64,000 nucleotides of DNA, taken from Breviolum minutum Mf 1.05b.01 (taxonomy: Eukaryota > Sar > Dinophyceae > Suessiales > Symbiodiniaceae). The notes beneath the pieces were generated by a model. That model made no database searches. It was not told where the DNA came from and was given only the letters and a program-made list of their open reading frames with translations. Position numbers and translations under genes: made by a program. The stretch spans positions 39,768 through 103,767 of the forward strand of contig DF240743.1 of the NCBI GenBank assembly GCA_000507305.1, written 5' to 3'. Shown piece by piece: positions 11,990 through 22,443 of the stretch. The first letter of the stretch is position 1; each line of letters opens with the position of its first letter.

Positions 11990-12087
11990 TGCTTGAGGAA
12001 GGAGACACATACAGCACTGGTGGCCTGCAAAGGAGTACCAGATATGCTTTCCCGACTGGGCAAGCCAGCGCGTAAGAGAAGTAGCAG
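11990..12087 (+). CDS. Candidate exon, start approximate
   Basis: Reads CLRKETHTALVACKGVPDML then SRLGKPARKRSS and ends AGCAG|GTGAGC, a consensus donor. The acceptor is uncertain. Confidence 0.38.
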
Positions 12088-12179
12088 GTGAGCTGGAGGG
12101 AACAAGTAGATGGATGATTGATGGATGTAGATGGGTTTGACCGTAGTTTGATTTGCATAATTTTGCACAAGAAATAGAA

Positions 12180-12380
12180 TCACCTTGGCCATGGTGCAAT
12201 CATTGTAGGTACTGTATGTTGTCTTGTAGATTTGTCCATCAACAGCACCCAATCTCTTGGTGCCTTTTGAGACACGGACTCCTTGCGGGAATGATTTTTC
12301 ACGGGCGTTGTGCACCCGTCGCGACTGGACTTTGTGTTGCGGCCTTGATGTTGTGGCCCTGACATCCATGATATTCACTG
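12180..12380. other. Coding-like pocket, strand unresolved
   Basis: Minus strand: ATG near 12369 opens MDVRATTSRPQHKVQSRR and VSKGTKRLGAVDGQIYK. Plus strand: frames beginning after a TTGTAG acceptor also stay open. Confidence 0.3.
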
Positions 12381-12626
12381 AGACACGTGGAGTAATATCA
12401 GAAAGATGTCAAGGACTCCGAGGTTTTGGGATGTCCCAGAAACTAGATGAGTATGTTGAAACAGATCAAACTAGCATTGAAGAAAAAGTAGGGTCGAAGG
12501 TGCCAATTTCTTCCAGTTAGAATGGGGCTTCGAATCTACTGATGGGAACTAGAAGTGGGTGGTAACCTGCTTTATCCTATGAAATCCTACTACTAAATCA
12601 TTGCTCACCCTGGCGCTCCATTGCAG

Positions 12627-12773
12627 ATTTTTATCTTTACCAAAGAACCACCCCTTGCAGCGTCGCAGGCCACAGATGCTCCCTGGAGGTTGTTGGGACG
12701 TGTGGCGACCCGATACGCTGCTGAGCACGAAAGCACCTCGTATTTTTGCGGCGCCCATGACGGCCATCAGTAG
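12627..12773 (+). CDS. Candidate terminal exon
   Basis: CCATTGCAG acceptor, 48 codons to TAG: FTKEPPLAASQATDAPWRLL and GRVATRYAAEHESTSYFCGA. Strongly G/C-ending codons. A minus-strand frame (12549-12776) overlaps and is the main rival. Confidence 0.42.
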   Translation: MFIFTKEPPLAASQATDAPWRLLGRVATRYAAEHESTSYFCGAHDGHQ

Positions 12774-13105
12774 CAAATGGAGGGATGAGGCTGGGAATGG
12801 ATTGGTTGGTCAAGCCGAGCCACTTTGAAACGAAGATACATTACAGGTAGGCTAGTGTTTTTGATATCGATGAGTTTTCGCAAATCCAGTCTAGTGGAAT
12901 GATGGCAACCTTGTGAGATAGATGGTGATGAAAAAAGATGAAAAAAGCACTGAGTTGAATACATACTTTATACGTAATGGTGCTTGATACATGATGATAT
13001 ATCCTCAGTCAATCACGTTGATATGTGACTCGCTATGTCACCCAACAAATTGAACCTCTGAAACTTCGAGCCGTGCTCACCGTGCTCACCTGTGGAATGT
13101 TCCAG

Positions 13106-13183
13106 GCTCAAAAACTGTTTGAGAAAGGCTGGGCCGAAGAAGCTTCACAAAAGAGTATCCACCACTTGTTGCTCAGCCGAAGG
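13106..13183 (+). CDS. Candidate exon, chain D
   Basis: TTCCAG|GCT acceptor, 26 codons (AQKLFEKGWAEEASQKSIHH), AGG|GTACCT donor, phase 0 at both ends. Confidence 0.38.
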
Positions 13184-13848
13184 GTACCTCGGGGTCTCGA
13201 AGGATTTGGACATTGTTTCCCTTAGAGCCGTTCGACAAATCAGACGTTTCTGTACAGGTAAGTCTCCTTTTTAAGCAAGGTTACCCTTTCAATGGAATTC
13301 ATAAATCAGGTGTATCCACAGCATAGTTTTGTTGCTCCAATTGGTAAGGTTTGGTATTGGCCCACAATGCCTAAACCAGGGCCTAAACATCGTATCATGG
13401 TCATTGTTTCGGTGTGTGTTTGTAGTTACAGTATTTGTTCGTGATGTTTGAGTGAATTTTAGGGCAACAAATTGCTAGGACGTCCTCCAATGATGGCTTA
13501 AGATGATCAGACATTTCTCCTTGAAAGGACTGATCTGTTTCCAGAGGGCGAAGTATTATTCTATGTCTATATCACATTCACAAGTGATTTCTATTTTGTG
13601 ATTGTTAAACATTCCACACTGAATACAATCAATGTTTTGCTGCAACTTCTACCTCCATGTCATATCAACCTTGCCAATAGTTTATGTTTCGATGGCTACT
13701 TCATCTACTTGGTTTACTTGGATCGCCAGCCGATTTGATATCTCAGAATTCTTGGTAACCAGGGCGTGTGGACTTGTTACAACTGGAATCACACGCTAGG
13801 GGGTTTATACTAAGTGGAATAGTCATCCTATACTAGACCTACGGTAGT

Positions 13849-14109
13849 ATGCGTCTTTTATCATCTTTTGGTGTTTGGGTCCACAAATCTCACGACAAAA
13901 CACCACCAAATGTCAGAAGGAAATTCGAAGACTTCAGCTTGTGCATTTCTACTGCCAAAAAATTGGGGTCATCCCCCGAACACCAAGAGATCATAATATG
14001 TTTTAACAACATGTTTTCACCATTTTTTTGTGCAAAAAACATCAAAGCCGCGGGAAGAAATCCAAGGTGTGTATTTGCAGTGGGTAAAAAATTATGTGTT
14101 CTTTCTTGA
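13849..14109 (+). CDS. Candidate small open frame, 86 residues
   Basis: ATG to TGA with KTPPNVRRKFEDFSLCISTA in the middle. It lies between two exons of chain D on the same strand, so it may be an exon or a chance intronic frame. Confidence 0.3.
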   Translation: MRLLSSFGVWVHKSHDKTPPNVRRKFEDFSLCISTAKKLGSSPEHQEIIICFNNMFSPFFCAKNIKAAGRNPRCVFAVGKKLCVLS

Positions 14110-14237
14110 ATTGTTCTGTCTAGATGTTGCTAATTATAGTACGCAATATTATAAACTGTAAACCCATCAATTCCAAGGTGAACTTCTCCCGGTGTTCTTT
14201 GGTGTTCCCCTTTGGATAGTGATAGACACCGTTTGAG

Positions 14238-14398
14238 GCTGAATTTGCACGAAGAAATTCGAGGACAGTTGTGATTGTTCAAGTTGACGGGTCCGAGATC
14301 GCGAGCTTGGTTGGTTTCCCGGTTTCCCGGTTTCCCGTTTTTTGGGAAGAAAGCCTGTATCAAAAAGATGGCATACTGCAAGTAGAAGCTGTAAAAAG
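14238..14398 (+). CDS. Candidate exon, chain D
   Basis: TTTGAG|GCT acceptor, 53 codons, AAAAG|GTTGTT donor (phase 2). Reads RRNSRTVVIVQVDGSEIASL and WEESLYQKDGILQVEAVK. The GGTTTCCC triplet repeat lies within it. Confidence 0.42.
14313..14336 (+). repeat. Three tandem GGTTTCCC units
   Basis: An 8-base unit three times in a row, inside the exon-like stretch 14238-14398. Confidence 0.9.
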
Positions 14399-14709
14399 GT
14401 TGTTAGATTTTTGTATTTGGAGGAGATGAAGGGATAAGAAAGAGTACAGCAGAGATGTTCATGAACGGACTTTGGAACTTTCTGGGTAGATATATTAAAT
14501 GACATTGCTGCTCTTGCATCAACAACTCACAGGACTTGAAAAGCAGCTCAGGTTGGTATAGACCAGTGATGCATTTGTTTAATGCACATTGAATTGAAAC
14601 ACTTGTTCATTGAAGCCATGTTTGGAACTGCTGGTGCGTGACTGAATGATTCACTTTTTTTGACTGATTACTTTACATCCGGTAAAACATACCGTTTCGC
14701 CCCACCCAG

Positions 14710-14803
14710 AAAAGCCCAACACCAGGACGTGCAGCGCGTCAGAGTACCATCATTTGGTTGCTCTGGCAGGACCAGTCAGAAGACAAGCGACATGGGGACA
14801 TAA
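14710..14803 (+). CDS. Candidate terminal exon, chain D
   Basis: CACCCAG acceptor; in the phase set by 14238-14398 it reads KAQHQDVQRVRVPSFGCSGR and stops at TAA. A second frame is also open. The GAT tract begins 82 bases later. Confidence 0.38.
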
Positions 14804-14884
14804 ACAGTGTGTCTAAGATGGCAAGATGGTGAGTTCCACGGGTCACCGGGAGTGTTTGTGTTTGGGATTGATATTGATGGTGAT

Positions 14885-15004
14885 CATGAAGAAGATGAAG
14901 ATGAAGATGATGATGATGATGATGATGAAGATGAAGAAGATGAAGATGATGATGATGAGGATGAGGATGAGGATGAGGATGATGATGATGATGATGAAGA
15001 AGAA

Positions 15005-15066
<62 letters not shown>

Positions 15067-15222
15067 TGAAGATGAATATGAAGATCAAGATGATGATGAT
15101 GATGATGATGATGACGACGATGATGATGATGACGATGACGATGACGATGATGATGATGATGGCAATGACGATGAGGATGAGCATGAGGATGGCGGTGAGG
15201 ATGGTGCTGATGCTGACGCTGT
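14885..15222. repeat. Long interrupted GAT/GAA microsatellite
   Basis: About 340 bases of GAT repeats with GAA, GAG and GAC interruptions. On the plus strand it reads as an Asp/Glu-only frame, on the minus strand as Ile/Phe-rich. Frames with no stop here follow from the repeat and are not evidence for a gene. Confidence 0.95.
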
Positions 15223-15429
15223 TTGACCGTTGTATGTGTAAAATGAACAACGGTTCACTCATATGGCAAGCATAGTAACAAACAAACATTGTAAACTTGA
15301 ATCCTTAATGTCCCAATTATTGAATTTAGATTTTGGCCACTGTTTTCTTGTGTTCGTTCCTTTTCTAATCAAAGTATTAAATTCTCAATTCATGAAAATC
15401 ACCACCAACACGTTGGAGAAACACTGCAG

Positions 15430-15651
15430 GAGTCCGTGCCCGAGGGCAAAACTGGAGCAACGGGTGGTGTGGGTACCATGCTTTCTGTGGCCTTGCTATC
15501 ACGGCAACACTACACCTCCAAAGGGCCAAAGGAATTGCAGGCCAGGAGATGGCCAGGAGATCAAATCAGTTGGCTTATGTATGAAGGGACAGTTGTTTGG
15601 TTAAGCTTTTTCACGATGATATGTGCTCCTGACCACATTGTTGCATATTGA
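15430..15651 (+). CDS. Candidate terminal exon
   Basis: CACTGCAG|GAG acceptor, then ESVPEGKTGATGGVGTMLSV, SKGPKELQARRWPGDQ and TGA after 73 codons. The C-terminal 25 residues are hydrophobic. Family unknown. Confidence 0.42.
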   Translation, partial: ESVPEGKTGATGGVGTMLSVALLSRQHYTSKGPKELQARRWPGDQISWLMYEGTVVWLSFFTMICAPDHIVAY

Positions 15652-16430
15652 CTGCATTGTTGGGCAATTTGTAACGACGAAACTGCCAAGGTCACACCAA
15701 AAAAAAGTAGTTTTGTAGTGAGGTCTCAAATGCTGCAAAATTACAGCTTGGCTTTTGGGAGGTGGCCGCAAAAACATAGGACCTAGGATTATGATATTGA
15801 ATTGTGCTCTGTGAAGGTATGTAATTATAGTTTGGATCTACCCCCCACTCAGCAACAGTGGCAAATGACGATGTATAGGCGGATCCCTTATTAAGAATGT
15901 AATAATCCCGTGGTGATGTCTCTGGGTGGGGTGTGAACCCAAATGCTAATACATATATATAATTACTGAACACAGTGTAAGGTACAAGCAACCATTATAC
16001 AGTAGCAAGAGCTCTAAAATGGAAAAGAAAATGGTCGATGAAGGATGAATTTAATCTTCCACCCTCATTTGTGTCCCTGAACATGTTTTATTTTTTCCAA
16101 CGCTTGTAGAAAAAAAACACATTTTCGGAGAAAAAACAATGGCTCTGATTCATTTGTTTTTGTCGGTACCTTTCCACGGCCATGATAAATTGCCGACAAA
16201 GACAATCCCATACCACACCAATGACCATGATCTACTATAAGTTGATATCAGTATCCTCCCAAGAAATCTTGTTATATCATTGGATATCATTGGTATTTAG
16301 AGTATCATTTCCTTTCTCCGATTTTTCACCATCACTCTCCTTAGCTTCCCCTTTTAATCCACCTTACCATCTTTGTATTTGATCCCCGGTTGTTCCCAAA
16401 ACAAACAACTTCGGACAGCATGGCATGGCC
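15652..16430. other. No gene seen
   Basis: A-rich single-copy sequence. The minus-strand frame at 15692-15991 is open for 99 codons but has no coding-like composition. Confidence 0.4.
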
Positions 16431-16564
16431 AGGGTGGCATGGTCTTGGAGTACATCTCTGTGGATCCCAGTTCCGAAGCCAAGGTGATGTTGTTCGAAAG
16501 AGGAAGGAGGAAGTGTTGGAGTTTTTCTTTGTTAAAGAAATTCCTGGTGGGTGCAAGATTATGA
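16373..16564 (+). CDS. Candidate exon beside a microsatellite
   Basis: Reads GGMVLEYISVDPSSEAK, then GCCAAG|GTGATG could be a donor near 16482. Past that point the next frame looks better (KRKEEVLEFFFVKEIPGG), as if the frame had shifted. It ends at the GAC/GAT repeat. Confidence 0.32.
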   Translation: MYLIPGCSQNKQLRTAWHGQGGMVLEYISVDPSSEAKVMLFERGRRKCWSFSLLKKFLVGARL

Positions 16565-16587
16565 CGACGACGACGACGACGACGAGG

Positions 16588-16635
<48 letters not shown>
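16560..16635. repeat. GAC/GAT trinucleotide microsatellite
   Basis: A block of GAC units, then GAG and about 15 GAT units. It follows an exon-like stretch but reads as poly-Asp, poly-Met/Thr or poly-Ser depending on the frame. Confidence 0.95.
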
Positions 16636-16861
16636 TTTCTCTCTTTGTTAAACAGAATGCAGGAAGTCCAGTGAAAACTATACTGTTGCCCCTGGCATGG
16701 TTCCAAAAGAGCATTGTTGTAATCCAAACATATGCCACAACATACAGCAACACTCACCTTTGCTGTAAGTCGCTTCCTTTTAGTGAATCAAAATTCTAGG
16801 CACATGCTTTGTCGTTCCTTTGTCAACTTCTGCCCATGTTTTGACAGCATTGTGAGTGCAG

Positions 16862-16905
16862 GCCTACTGGCTGGTGCTGGCCGCACAGGAGGCTGGGGAA
16901 AACTG
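16862..16905 (+). CDS. Candidate short exon
   Basis: GTGCAG|GCC acceptor, AYWLVLAAQEAGEN with almost every codon ending in G or C, AACTG|GTAAAC donor. A second frame (VSAGLLAGAGRTGGWGKL) overlaps it. Confidence 0.32.
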
Positions 16906-17059
16906 GTAAACTCCATTGAGGTTCATGACTTTTGGGGTGTGTGATGTCAATGAATTTAATGATGTCAGACTTCACTTTATTCCAACAGCCCCCAAAATGG
17001 TTTGAAAACTTCAGCTTGGAATGACTTCATACTGTAAGTTCTTGTTGCTTTTCTGAGCC

Positions 17060-17230
17060 ATGTTTCCAAAAATGCTCATCACCGTCACAGTCCACCCCGG
17101 TGGAGATAACAGGTGGCTCTTCTCATGGGACATACGGAGCTTTTCAGCGCCTGTGATCTCAATCAACGCACGGGATGCCCAGCAACATTTGCCGCCTCAA
17201 CGTTCCGTTTTTGTTGAAGATTTAATTTAG
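17060..17230 (+). CDS. Candidate small open frame or terminal exon
   Basis: ATG to TAG, 56 residues: MLITVTVHPGGDNRWLFSWD and FSAPVISINARDAQQHLPPQ. A CGTCACAG acceptor lies inside, so it may start at 17092 instead. Confidence 0.4.
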   Translation: MFPKMLITVTVHPGGDNRWLFSWDIRSFSAPVISINARDAQQHLPPQRSVFVEDLI

Positions 17231-17995
17231 CTTGTAGAGGTTGATGTGTGAATGATGGAGTTGAAAAAATGCTTTATTATAGTCATAGTTATGGGTTGGA
17301 GTAGCACGTGTTGATTTAATATAGGTTTGTCGTTGTGGTTTTTGTGGTTTTTCCAGTGAGTTGTGTGAGTTACTCTAACCAGAAAAAGTGTTCCAGTATA
17401 AGAATGTACACATGACATAAGTCTCTCAAAGATACCGAGAATTGGCCTAACAAATTCCTTTCTGCAGTGAACAGAACATGTAGATTGTCATTGACCTGCT
17501 CCATAAGGGTAACGGAGATGGTGCTTGGGATTTGCGAATGCTTTTTTGAAGGACTTCAATCAATTCCGTGTGAATCCTTCCAATTTGACAAGATGTTGAC
17601 AACGACACCCCAAAGCCAGATTATTCATCCTGGTTTGAGATGGAACTTAATAAATTGATAGTCACTTGTTGGCTGCTACGCACTGTCCGTTTCATGCGTC
17701 ATTGCTTCTCCAATTGGGTGGTCCCAACTAAGTCGGTGAAAATGAGTTACCCAAGAAGATTCCAAACGTGTCGCCCACACCTCTACAAAACTGTTATTTA
17801 AGTTCCATCAAAGTTAGTATAAAGAGTGATCCCAACATCAACCGATATTGATACCTTCCTTTACTATTTCTGACTGTTTCTTGTAACATGTTTAATCCCC
17901 AACATCAAAAAAAAATCTGAAATTCGGAGAAAAGAACAATCTAGCCTTCCAGGAATAGGCAACCAACCAACCAATTACGTCATTGTGGGTCTCAG

Positions 17996-18115
17996 GTGGT
18001 CAAGCCTTCGATGGTCGTGCAAAACCCGCATTGGAAGCACATCGACGTTGGGGATTTGAGGCAAAGCTATCATACAAGTTGCACCGGAGTAGTGTTTTTG
18101 CTTTTGGAAGTTTAA
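17996..18115 (+). CDS. Candidate terminal exon
   Basis: GTCTCAG|GTG acceptor, 39 codons to TAA: VVKPSMVVQNPHWKHIDVGD and LRQSYHTSCTGVVFLLLEV. Confidence 0.4.
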   Translation: MVKPSMVVQNPHWKHIDVGDLRQSYHTSCTGVVFLLLEV

Positions 18116-18229
18116 CCCATATAATATATGATATATATATATATACATATCAATATGTACATGTATATTTGTAAGAGTGGAGGTTGTTTAAGTGATGTTT
18201 CTTGATTTTTTAAATGAAGTTTAGGGGAA

Positions 18230-18466
18230 ATGCCTCCAACATATCAGATAAGATCATTAAACAAACCCTGGACTTCGTTTGGTCAACACTTTAGTGGCAA
18301 CGTGGTTGTTTCCGCGCAGGATACAGATCAAAAAGAGTGGAGGGACCGACGTTTGGAAGGTAAGTTGGCTGAAACAGATCTGAAGCGTGATCCTGGGCCA
18401 TTTACAGCTGCCGCCGTTTGGCGGAGCTCAAGGGAAATGGTCCCACACGGACCTGAACTTAATTGA
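18230..18466 (+). CDS. Candidate small protein, 78 residues
   Basis: ATG to TGA in one exon: FGQHFSGNVVVSAQDTDQKE, WRDRRLEGKLAETDLKRDPG. A GTAAGT...CAG segment of 18 bases at 18360 is in frame, so splicing it would not change the rest. Family unknown. Confidence 0.42.
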   Translation: MPPTYQIRSLNKPWTSFGQHFSGNVVVSAQDTDQKEWRDRRLEGKLAETDLKRDPGPFTAAAVWRSSREMVPHGPELN

Positions 18467-18651
18467 ACTTACATACTTAATTAGATGAAGAGAATTACGT
18501 AAGATACTGACAGATTTTCCGAGATGATCAAGTTTTTTTCCTAGCTTTAGAAGCGACAAACATGCAAGGAGTTGCTATCGTCGACATGCTACATGCAATC
18601 GTTTTTTTGCTTTGAAGCGATAGTATCACTTCCTTGTCCCTGTTTTATTGT

Positions 18652-18855
18652 TTATTTGATGGGGTGGGGCCGGGTGGGGTGATTTTTCTTGTGTGCATTT
18701 GGCGCCGGGCAGGCTACTGCAAAGGATGCGATGTTCATTACATGGTCAAAGTGATCGGCCGGTGATGCTCTGGTTGACACATTCCTTTTGTCACGCCTCC
18801 AAAGAGTATATTGTATACCGCTTTTCTCAGATATGGATGGTGAAGCAATTGCCAT
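18652..18855 (-). CDS. Candidate terminal exon
   Basis: Reads PADHFDHVMNIASFAVACPA then NAHKKNHPTRPHPIK and TAA, with G/C-ending codons. The start is unclear. Confidence 0.33.
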   Translation of the reverse strand: MAIASPSISEKSGIQYTLWRRDKRNVSTRASPADHFDHVMNIASFAVACPAPNAHKKNHPTRPHPIK

Positions 18856-19030
18856 TTCGTTGTTGGATATACATTCTAAATCAGTCTAACAGAGTGTATA
18901 TCTATATTATATATTGCTTAATATATGGTATGTATGTTATACATGGAACATCTTAGCACCTGTTGTTGTGACTGTGCAAACATGTTTGTCTTTGAGTACT
19001 ACAGAATAACATGTTTTTCTATAAATGCAG

Positions 19031-19182
19031 ATTTGCCTAGCCATTCGATTCCCTTATGTTTGTTCACGAATCAGACGGAGCGCCGATTGAACGTGTCTGG
19101 AAGAGTTCACCGAATTCAAAGTTTCTATAGCCGAAACAGAGCCATTGGGTCATCGGTTTGTGATTGGAGTAGTGTGAAATGA
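19031..19182 (+). CDS. Candidate terminal exon
   Basis: ATAAATGCAG acceptor, 49 codons to TGA: RRLNVSGRVHRIQSFYSRNR. Confidence 0.35.
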
Positions 19183-19212
19183 ACTTTAAAGGTTTATGAA
19201 ACTTCCATATTA

Positions 19213-19491
19213 ATGTCTACGTTACAACTGCTCTTTGAAACAATTTTGCCAACCAACATGCATGATTGGCCTATGTATTTTGTTCAACTTGAGTTTGTCA
19301 TCGATTTGAGTTTGTTTGTTCGACTATATCATCATTCTTACCTAGACCCTGCAGCCTGCAAGGGTGTCAAACTTCATCTGCCACGTCTTTTGTTGGTGGT
19401 TATGGGCTCAAATTTTCACACCTTTGGAAGATTCAGGTTAAACATCCATTTATTTCAGATGATCAAACTTGCACCGTTACCATCGACATGA
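19213..19491 (+). CDS. Candidate open frame, 92 residues
   Basis: ATG to TGA. Hydrophobic N-terminal half, then GVKLHLPRLLLVVMGSNF. A TTCAG|GTTAAA donor lies inside. Confidence 0.28.
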   Translation: MSTLQLLFETILPTNMHDWPMYFVQLEFVIDLSLFVRLYHHSYLDPAACKGVKLHLPRLLLVVMGSNFHTFGRFRLNIHLFQMIKLAPLPST

Positions 19492-19583
19492 ACCCATTGG
19501 CTAACAAGCGCAGGGGTTTGACGCAAAACTCATGATGTATACGCCTTGAGTTCGGGGGGCAGGCAGTGAAGCTGCGAAGTTTT

Positions 19584-19605
19584 GGAACTGCTTCGAAGCA
19601 GTTCC
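19584..19605. repeat. Perfect 22-bp palindrome
   Basis: GGAACTGCTTC followed directly by its reverse complement, with no loop. Confidence 0.85.
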
Positions 19606-19708
19606 TTTATTTGTTTATGGGTATGACATGTTATTGTTTGTTTTTCCATTGGATCTGAAATGATGGATGTTTTTTCATGTAGAATAGACATATCATTTTG
19701 AACATTGA

Positions 19709-19921
19709 TCAATTCCACTTTTCCACCAGATTATTGCTGCACGGTGTAGAAAACAAGTTTCCAATTTGTTTCTCAGGATTTGGATCCGTGGACCATATAG
19801 GAACACGTTTTTTTGATGGCTTGCCATCATCAACGTGGATTGGTGCAGCATCGAGGGGAGGGCGATGCGGAAAAAACCTCGGCGCTGAAGTGATTTGCTT
19901 TGAAGTGGGGCCCATGAACAT
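19709..19921 (-). CDS. Candidate small protein, 70 residues
   Basis: ATG to TGA: MGPTSKQITSAPRFFPHRPP, LDAAPIHVDDGKPSKKRVPI. Pro-rich. Plus-strand and second minus-strand frames overlap. Confidence 0.35.
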   Translation of the reverse strand: MFMGPTSKQITSAPRFFPHRPPLDAAPIHVDDGKPSKKRVPIWSTDPNPEKQIGNLFSTPCSNNLVEKWN

Positions 19922-20726
19922 TGGAAGATTGCAGTGATATCTTCAGAGAGGCGTATGGTATTGACTACCAAAGGGTACATTTAGGGTTGCGACCTGAAAT
20001 AAGAAGATCAAACTGATACCCCGTCGCAAAGGAAAGTATGGAGTTTTTCAAGTACCATTCTTCAGAGAGCTGTCAGTTTTAGGGAGTGTAGTTTGTTGTA
20101 GCGTGTTGCTGATGTATAGTTTTTTCCATCACCAAAAACCCACCAAACCACTGGATCCTTCGGAACAGGGCACTGAAGGAGATACAGCTGACAGGTGGGC
20201 TGGGAACAAGAAGTGGTCGATGAATTTCATGAGATTAGTACTGTAATTTAATAAAGTTTGTTTGGCATATATTGAGTAACAGAAAACGCTTTGTACATAC
20301 ATGATATTAGTGTATGGATACAATTACTGTATGTAGAAAGAATTTGAAACACGGACTTATCATATTTTTTAAATATGTCCAAACTTCTACATTGTTTTTT
20401 TTGGTAGTACCACATGGAACTTTTGAAAAAGATGCAAGGACAGACTGAAATTTGACAAGATGATGTATAGTATACTCCATGAAACTGATAGCCCCTACCC
20501 AAAGGGTCTTTGAAAGCGCCATCGTGATTACAAACGCGACGGGACTCTCTTGTTTTAAGTTGCCGGTTTTGGGACTATTTACGCGGAAGTGTATGCTATG
20601 GAACTGTGGATAGTTGTATAATTATATACAGAAAAGATTGGTGAACTACAGCATTCTCAAGTAATTACACTGCATAGTTCCAATCTGGGAGACTTATATA
20701 GTACCATCTACACCCCCATAAGGTCA

Positions 20727-21831
20727 TTACTCCTTGAAGACTCTAAGACTGCAAGTACCTGGTAGATCCTGGTAGCTCATTGCATTCCGTGCATCAAACT
20801 CATAGCTGGCGAATTCAGGTTCATTGCTGACTTGGAACTGCCGATACGAGGGAAGAAGGCGCCAGTTCCATAGTCGATTCAGTCTTGGGAGAGGCAAAAC
20901 TATTTGACAATCGCTACTGTCACATACTGTCACCATCACCATCTTATTCAGTGCCATGATCATATTTTGATATATTTTGATCACATTTGGCTGTCTTTAG
21001 TCGCAATGTATCACTTGTCTTTATCTTGTCTTTTTTTCAAACTACAGCAATCAATTTATCAAACAAGCTGCGGGCCATACCACCCAGTGATATGGGGGCT
21101 TTAAGCCATTCTAAGGATCCATAGTAGTCCACCATGATAACGGAACTCATATATACGCGTTTTGATCACTCAATTCTGTTTCATCGGTCACTGCTGCTTG
21201 CTACCAAGCTGTCGTTGTTTTCTCCGGTGCGGCGCAGGGCACCCGGCGTCTCGGTCCAGTCCTCTCTCGTATGGGGTCCTGGAACAGAACATTAAAGAGG
21301 TAGAAATGCTAGGGTCCCCAAAAACTAAATCGCCATGTTTGATCATGTTTGCAGTTCTGTAAGAAATTGTTGCTTGAGTATCATGAATTGTACAACATGA
21401 AATTATGACCTGTATATATTGATATATGTATATGCTGTGTGTAGCAACACTGCATCATGTACATTGGGAAAATTGATGATTTGTTTGTTTTTTCCAAGAC
21501 GTAAAATAGTTAATACACACAATAATGGGTGAGGCATGCTTTGCAGTGTATTCAAAAAATCGCTTGATTGACACTGTCGAATGAAAACAACCCAGGGTCA
21601 GTTCATAGATTGTTTCATTTCGGATGTTTTCTCTTTGCATGTACGCACCAAACAATCCATCTAGACAGCTTCTTTTGACCAAATCACTAGCAAATATATA
21701 TCTCACCTCTGGATGCTGTTGTTGCAAAAAGTCACCCACAACGCGTAGCACGAGGTCGTTTGTTTACCCTCTTCCATCCCTACGCTTCCAGTGATCAGCT
21801 CATAGCATAGCTGCATAGCCGTGTGCGTCAT
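20727..21831 (-). CDS. Predicted three-exon gene of unknown function
   Basis: Exon 1 at 21831-21707 starts MTHTAMQLCYELITGSVGME and ends CAGAG|GTGAGA. Exon 2 at 21278-21192 opens after GTTCCAG with TPYERGLDRDAGCPAPHRRK and ends AGCA|GTGACC. Exon 3 at 20883-20727 opens after CCCAAG and reads WNWRLLPSYRQFQVSNEPEF and SYEFDARNAMSYQDL to TAA. All introns are GT-AG and all junctions are phase 2, so the frame holds throughout for about 122 residues. No transmembrane segment or known motif. Exon 2 overlaps a GC-rich pocket with open plus-strand frames, the main doubt. Confidence 0.48.
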
Positions 21832-21976
21832 CGCAGTGAATTTCAACCCCGAAACATATCTGAATGACAAATTTGTGTTGTTTCAAACATATTTTGCTTA
21901 AAAGCACAAAAAAGCTTACGTTCTGAATCAATTTCTTTGATGCGCGTTTCATGAGTCATGTTTTTGTTTGTTGATC

Positions 21977-22177
21977 ATGTCTGAATATTATCCTGTTTGT
22001 TCGCTATTAGTTATTAGTTTTTTGTGTGCGGATGGGGTGAGGCAAGGAATGAGCATTGGAATTGGCTTCTTGATGGACATGTCAGCATCAAAAGAATACA
22101 TGAAATACGTTCAGAGATGCAGTGATACTGTCGATGGAAGAGATCCTGCACCACCTGGAATGTGTAAAACCCTTTAA
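21977..22177 (+). CDS. Candidate small open frame, possible signal peptide
   Basis: ATG to TAA: MSEYYPVCSLLVISFLCADG, then FLMDMSASKEYMKYVQRCSD and GRDPAPPGMCK. Starts 146 bases from, and divergent to, the three-exon minus gene. Confidence 0.38.
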   Translation: MSEYYPVCSLLVISFLCADGVRQGMSIGIGFLMDMSASKEYMKYVQRCSDTVDGRDPAPPGMCKTL

Positions 22178-22228
22178 ACTATGGGATAAACATGGATAAA
22201 CTAGCTATTTTTTTTGATGGAGCAGGAT

Positions 22229-22385
22229 TTATTCCATCAACACTATGGTGCAATGTTTCCACTTCCAAGTTTTCACTTTGTTGTTCCAGTGCAATCCAAG
22301 TCTACTGTGCATCGATGAAGACACATATTGATCAGCAGCTTTCCGATGGTTCCCTGAACAATCATCCATTGATTTCTTGAGCTCC
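22229..22385 (-). CDS. Candidate terminal exon
   Basis: GTCCAG|GAG acceptor, then ELKKSMDDCSGNHRKAADQY and VSSSMHSRLGLHWNNKVK, ending TAA. A plus-strand frame 22192-22380 overlaps. Confidence 0.35.
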
Positions 22386-22443
22386 TGGACAGGGGACAGG
22401 GTATTAACTAACTGCGCGAACAACAGAATGACTTGGCATTAAC

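Noticed and set aside
14807-15289. Poly-Asp, poly-Met and poly-Ile frames over the GAT tract as genes
   Set aside because: All frames are open only because the triplet repeat contains no stop in any of them.
18360-18377. GTAAGT...CAG of 18 bases as a micro-intron
   Set aside because: It is in frame and open, so no intron is needed to explain the reading frame.
21192-21278. Minus-strand ACGAGAGAGGAC resembling the sarcin-ricin loop of large-subunit rRNA
   Set aside because: It has an extra GA compared with the nearly invariant loop, and the flanks do not follow rRNA. The stretch fits a protein exon better.
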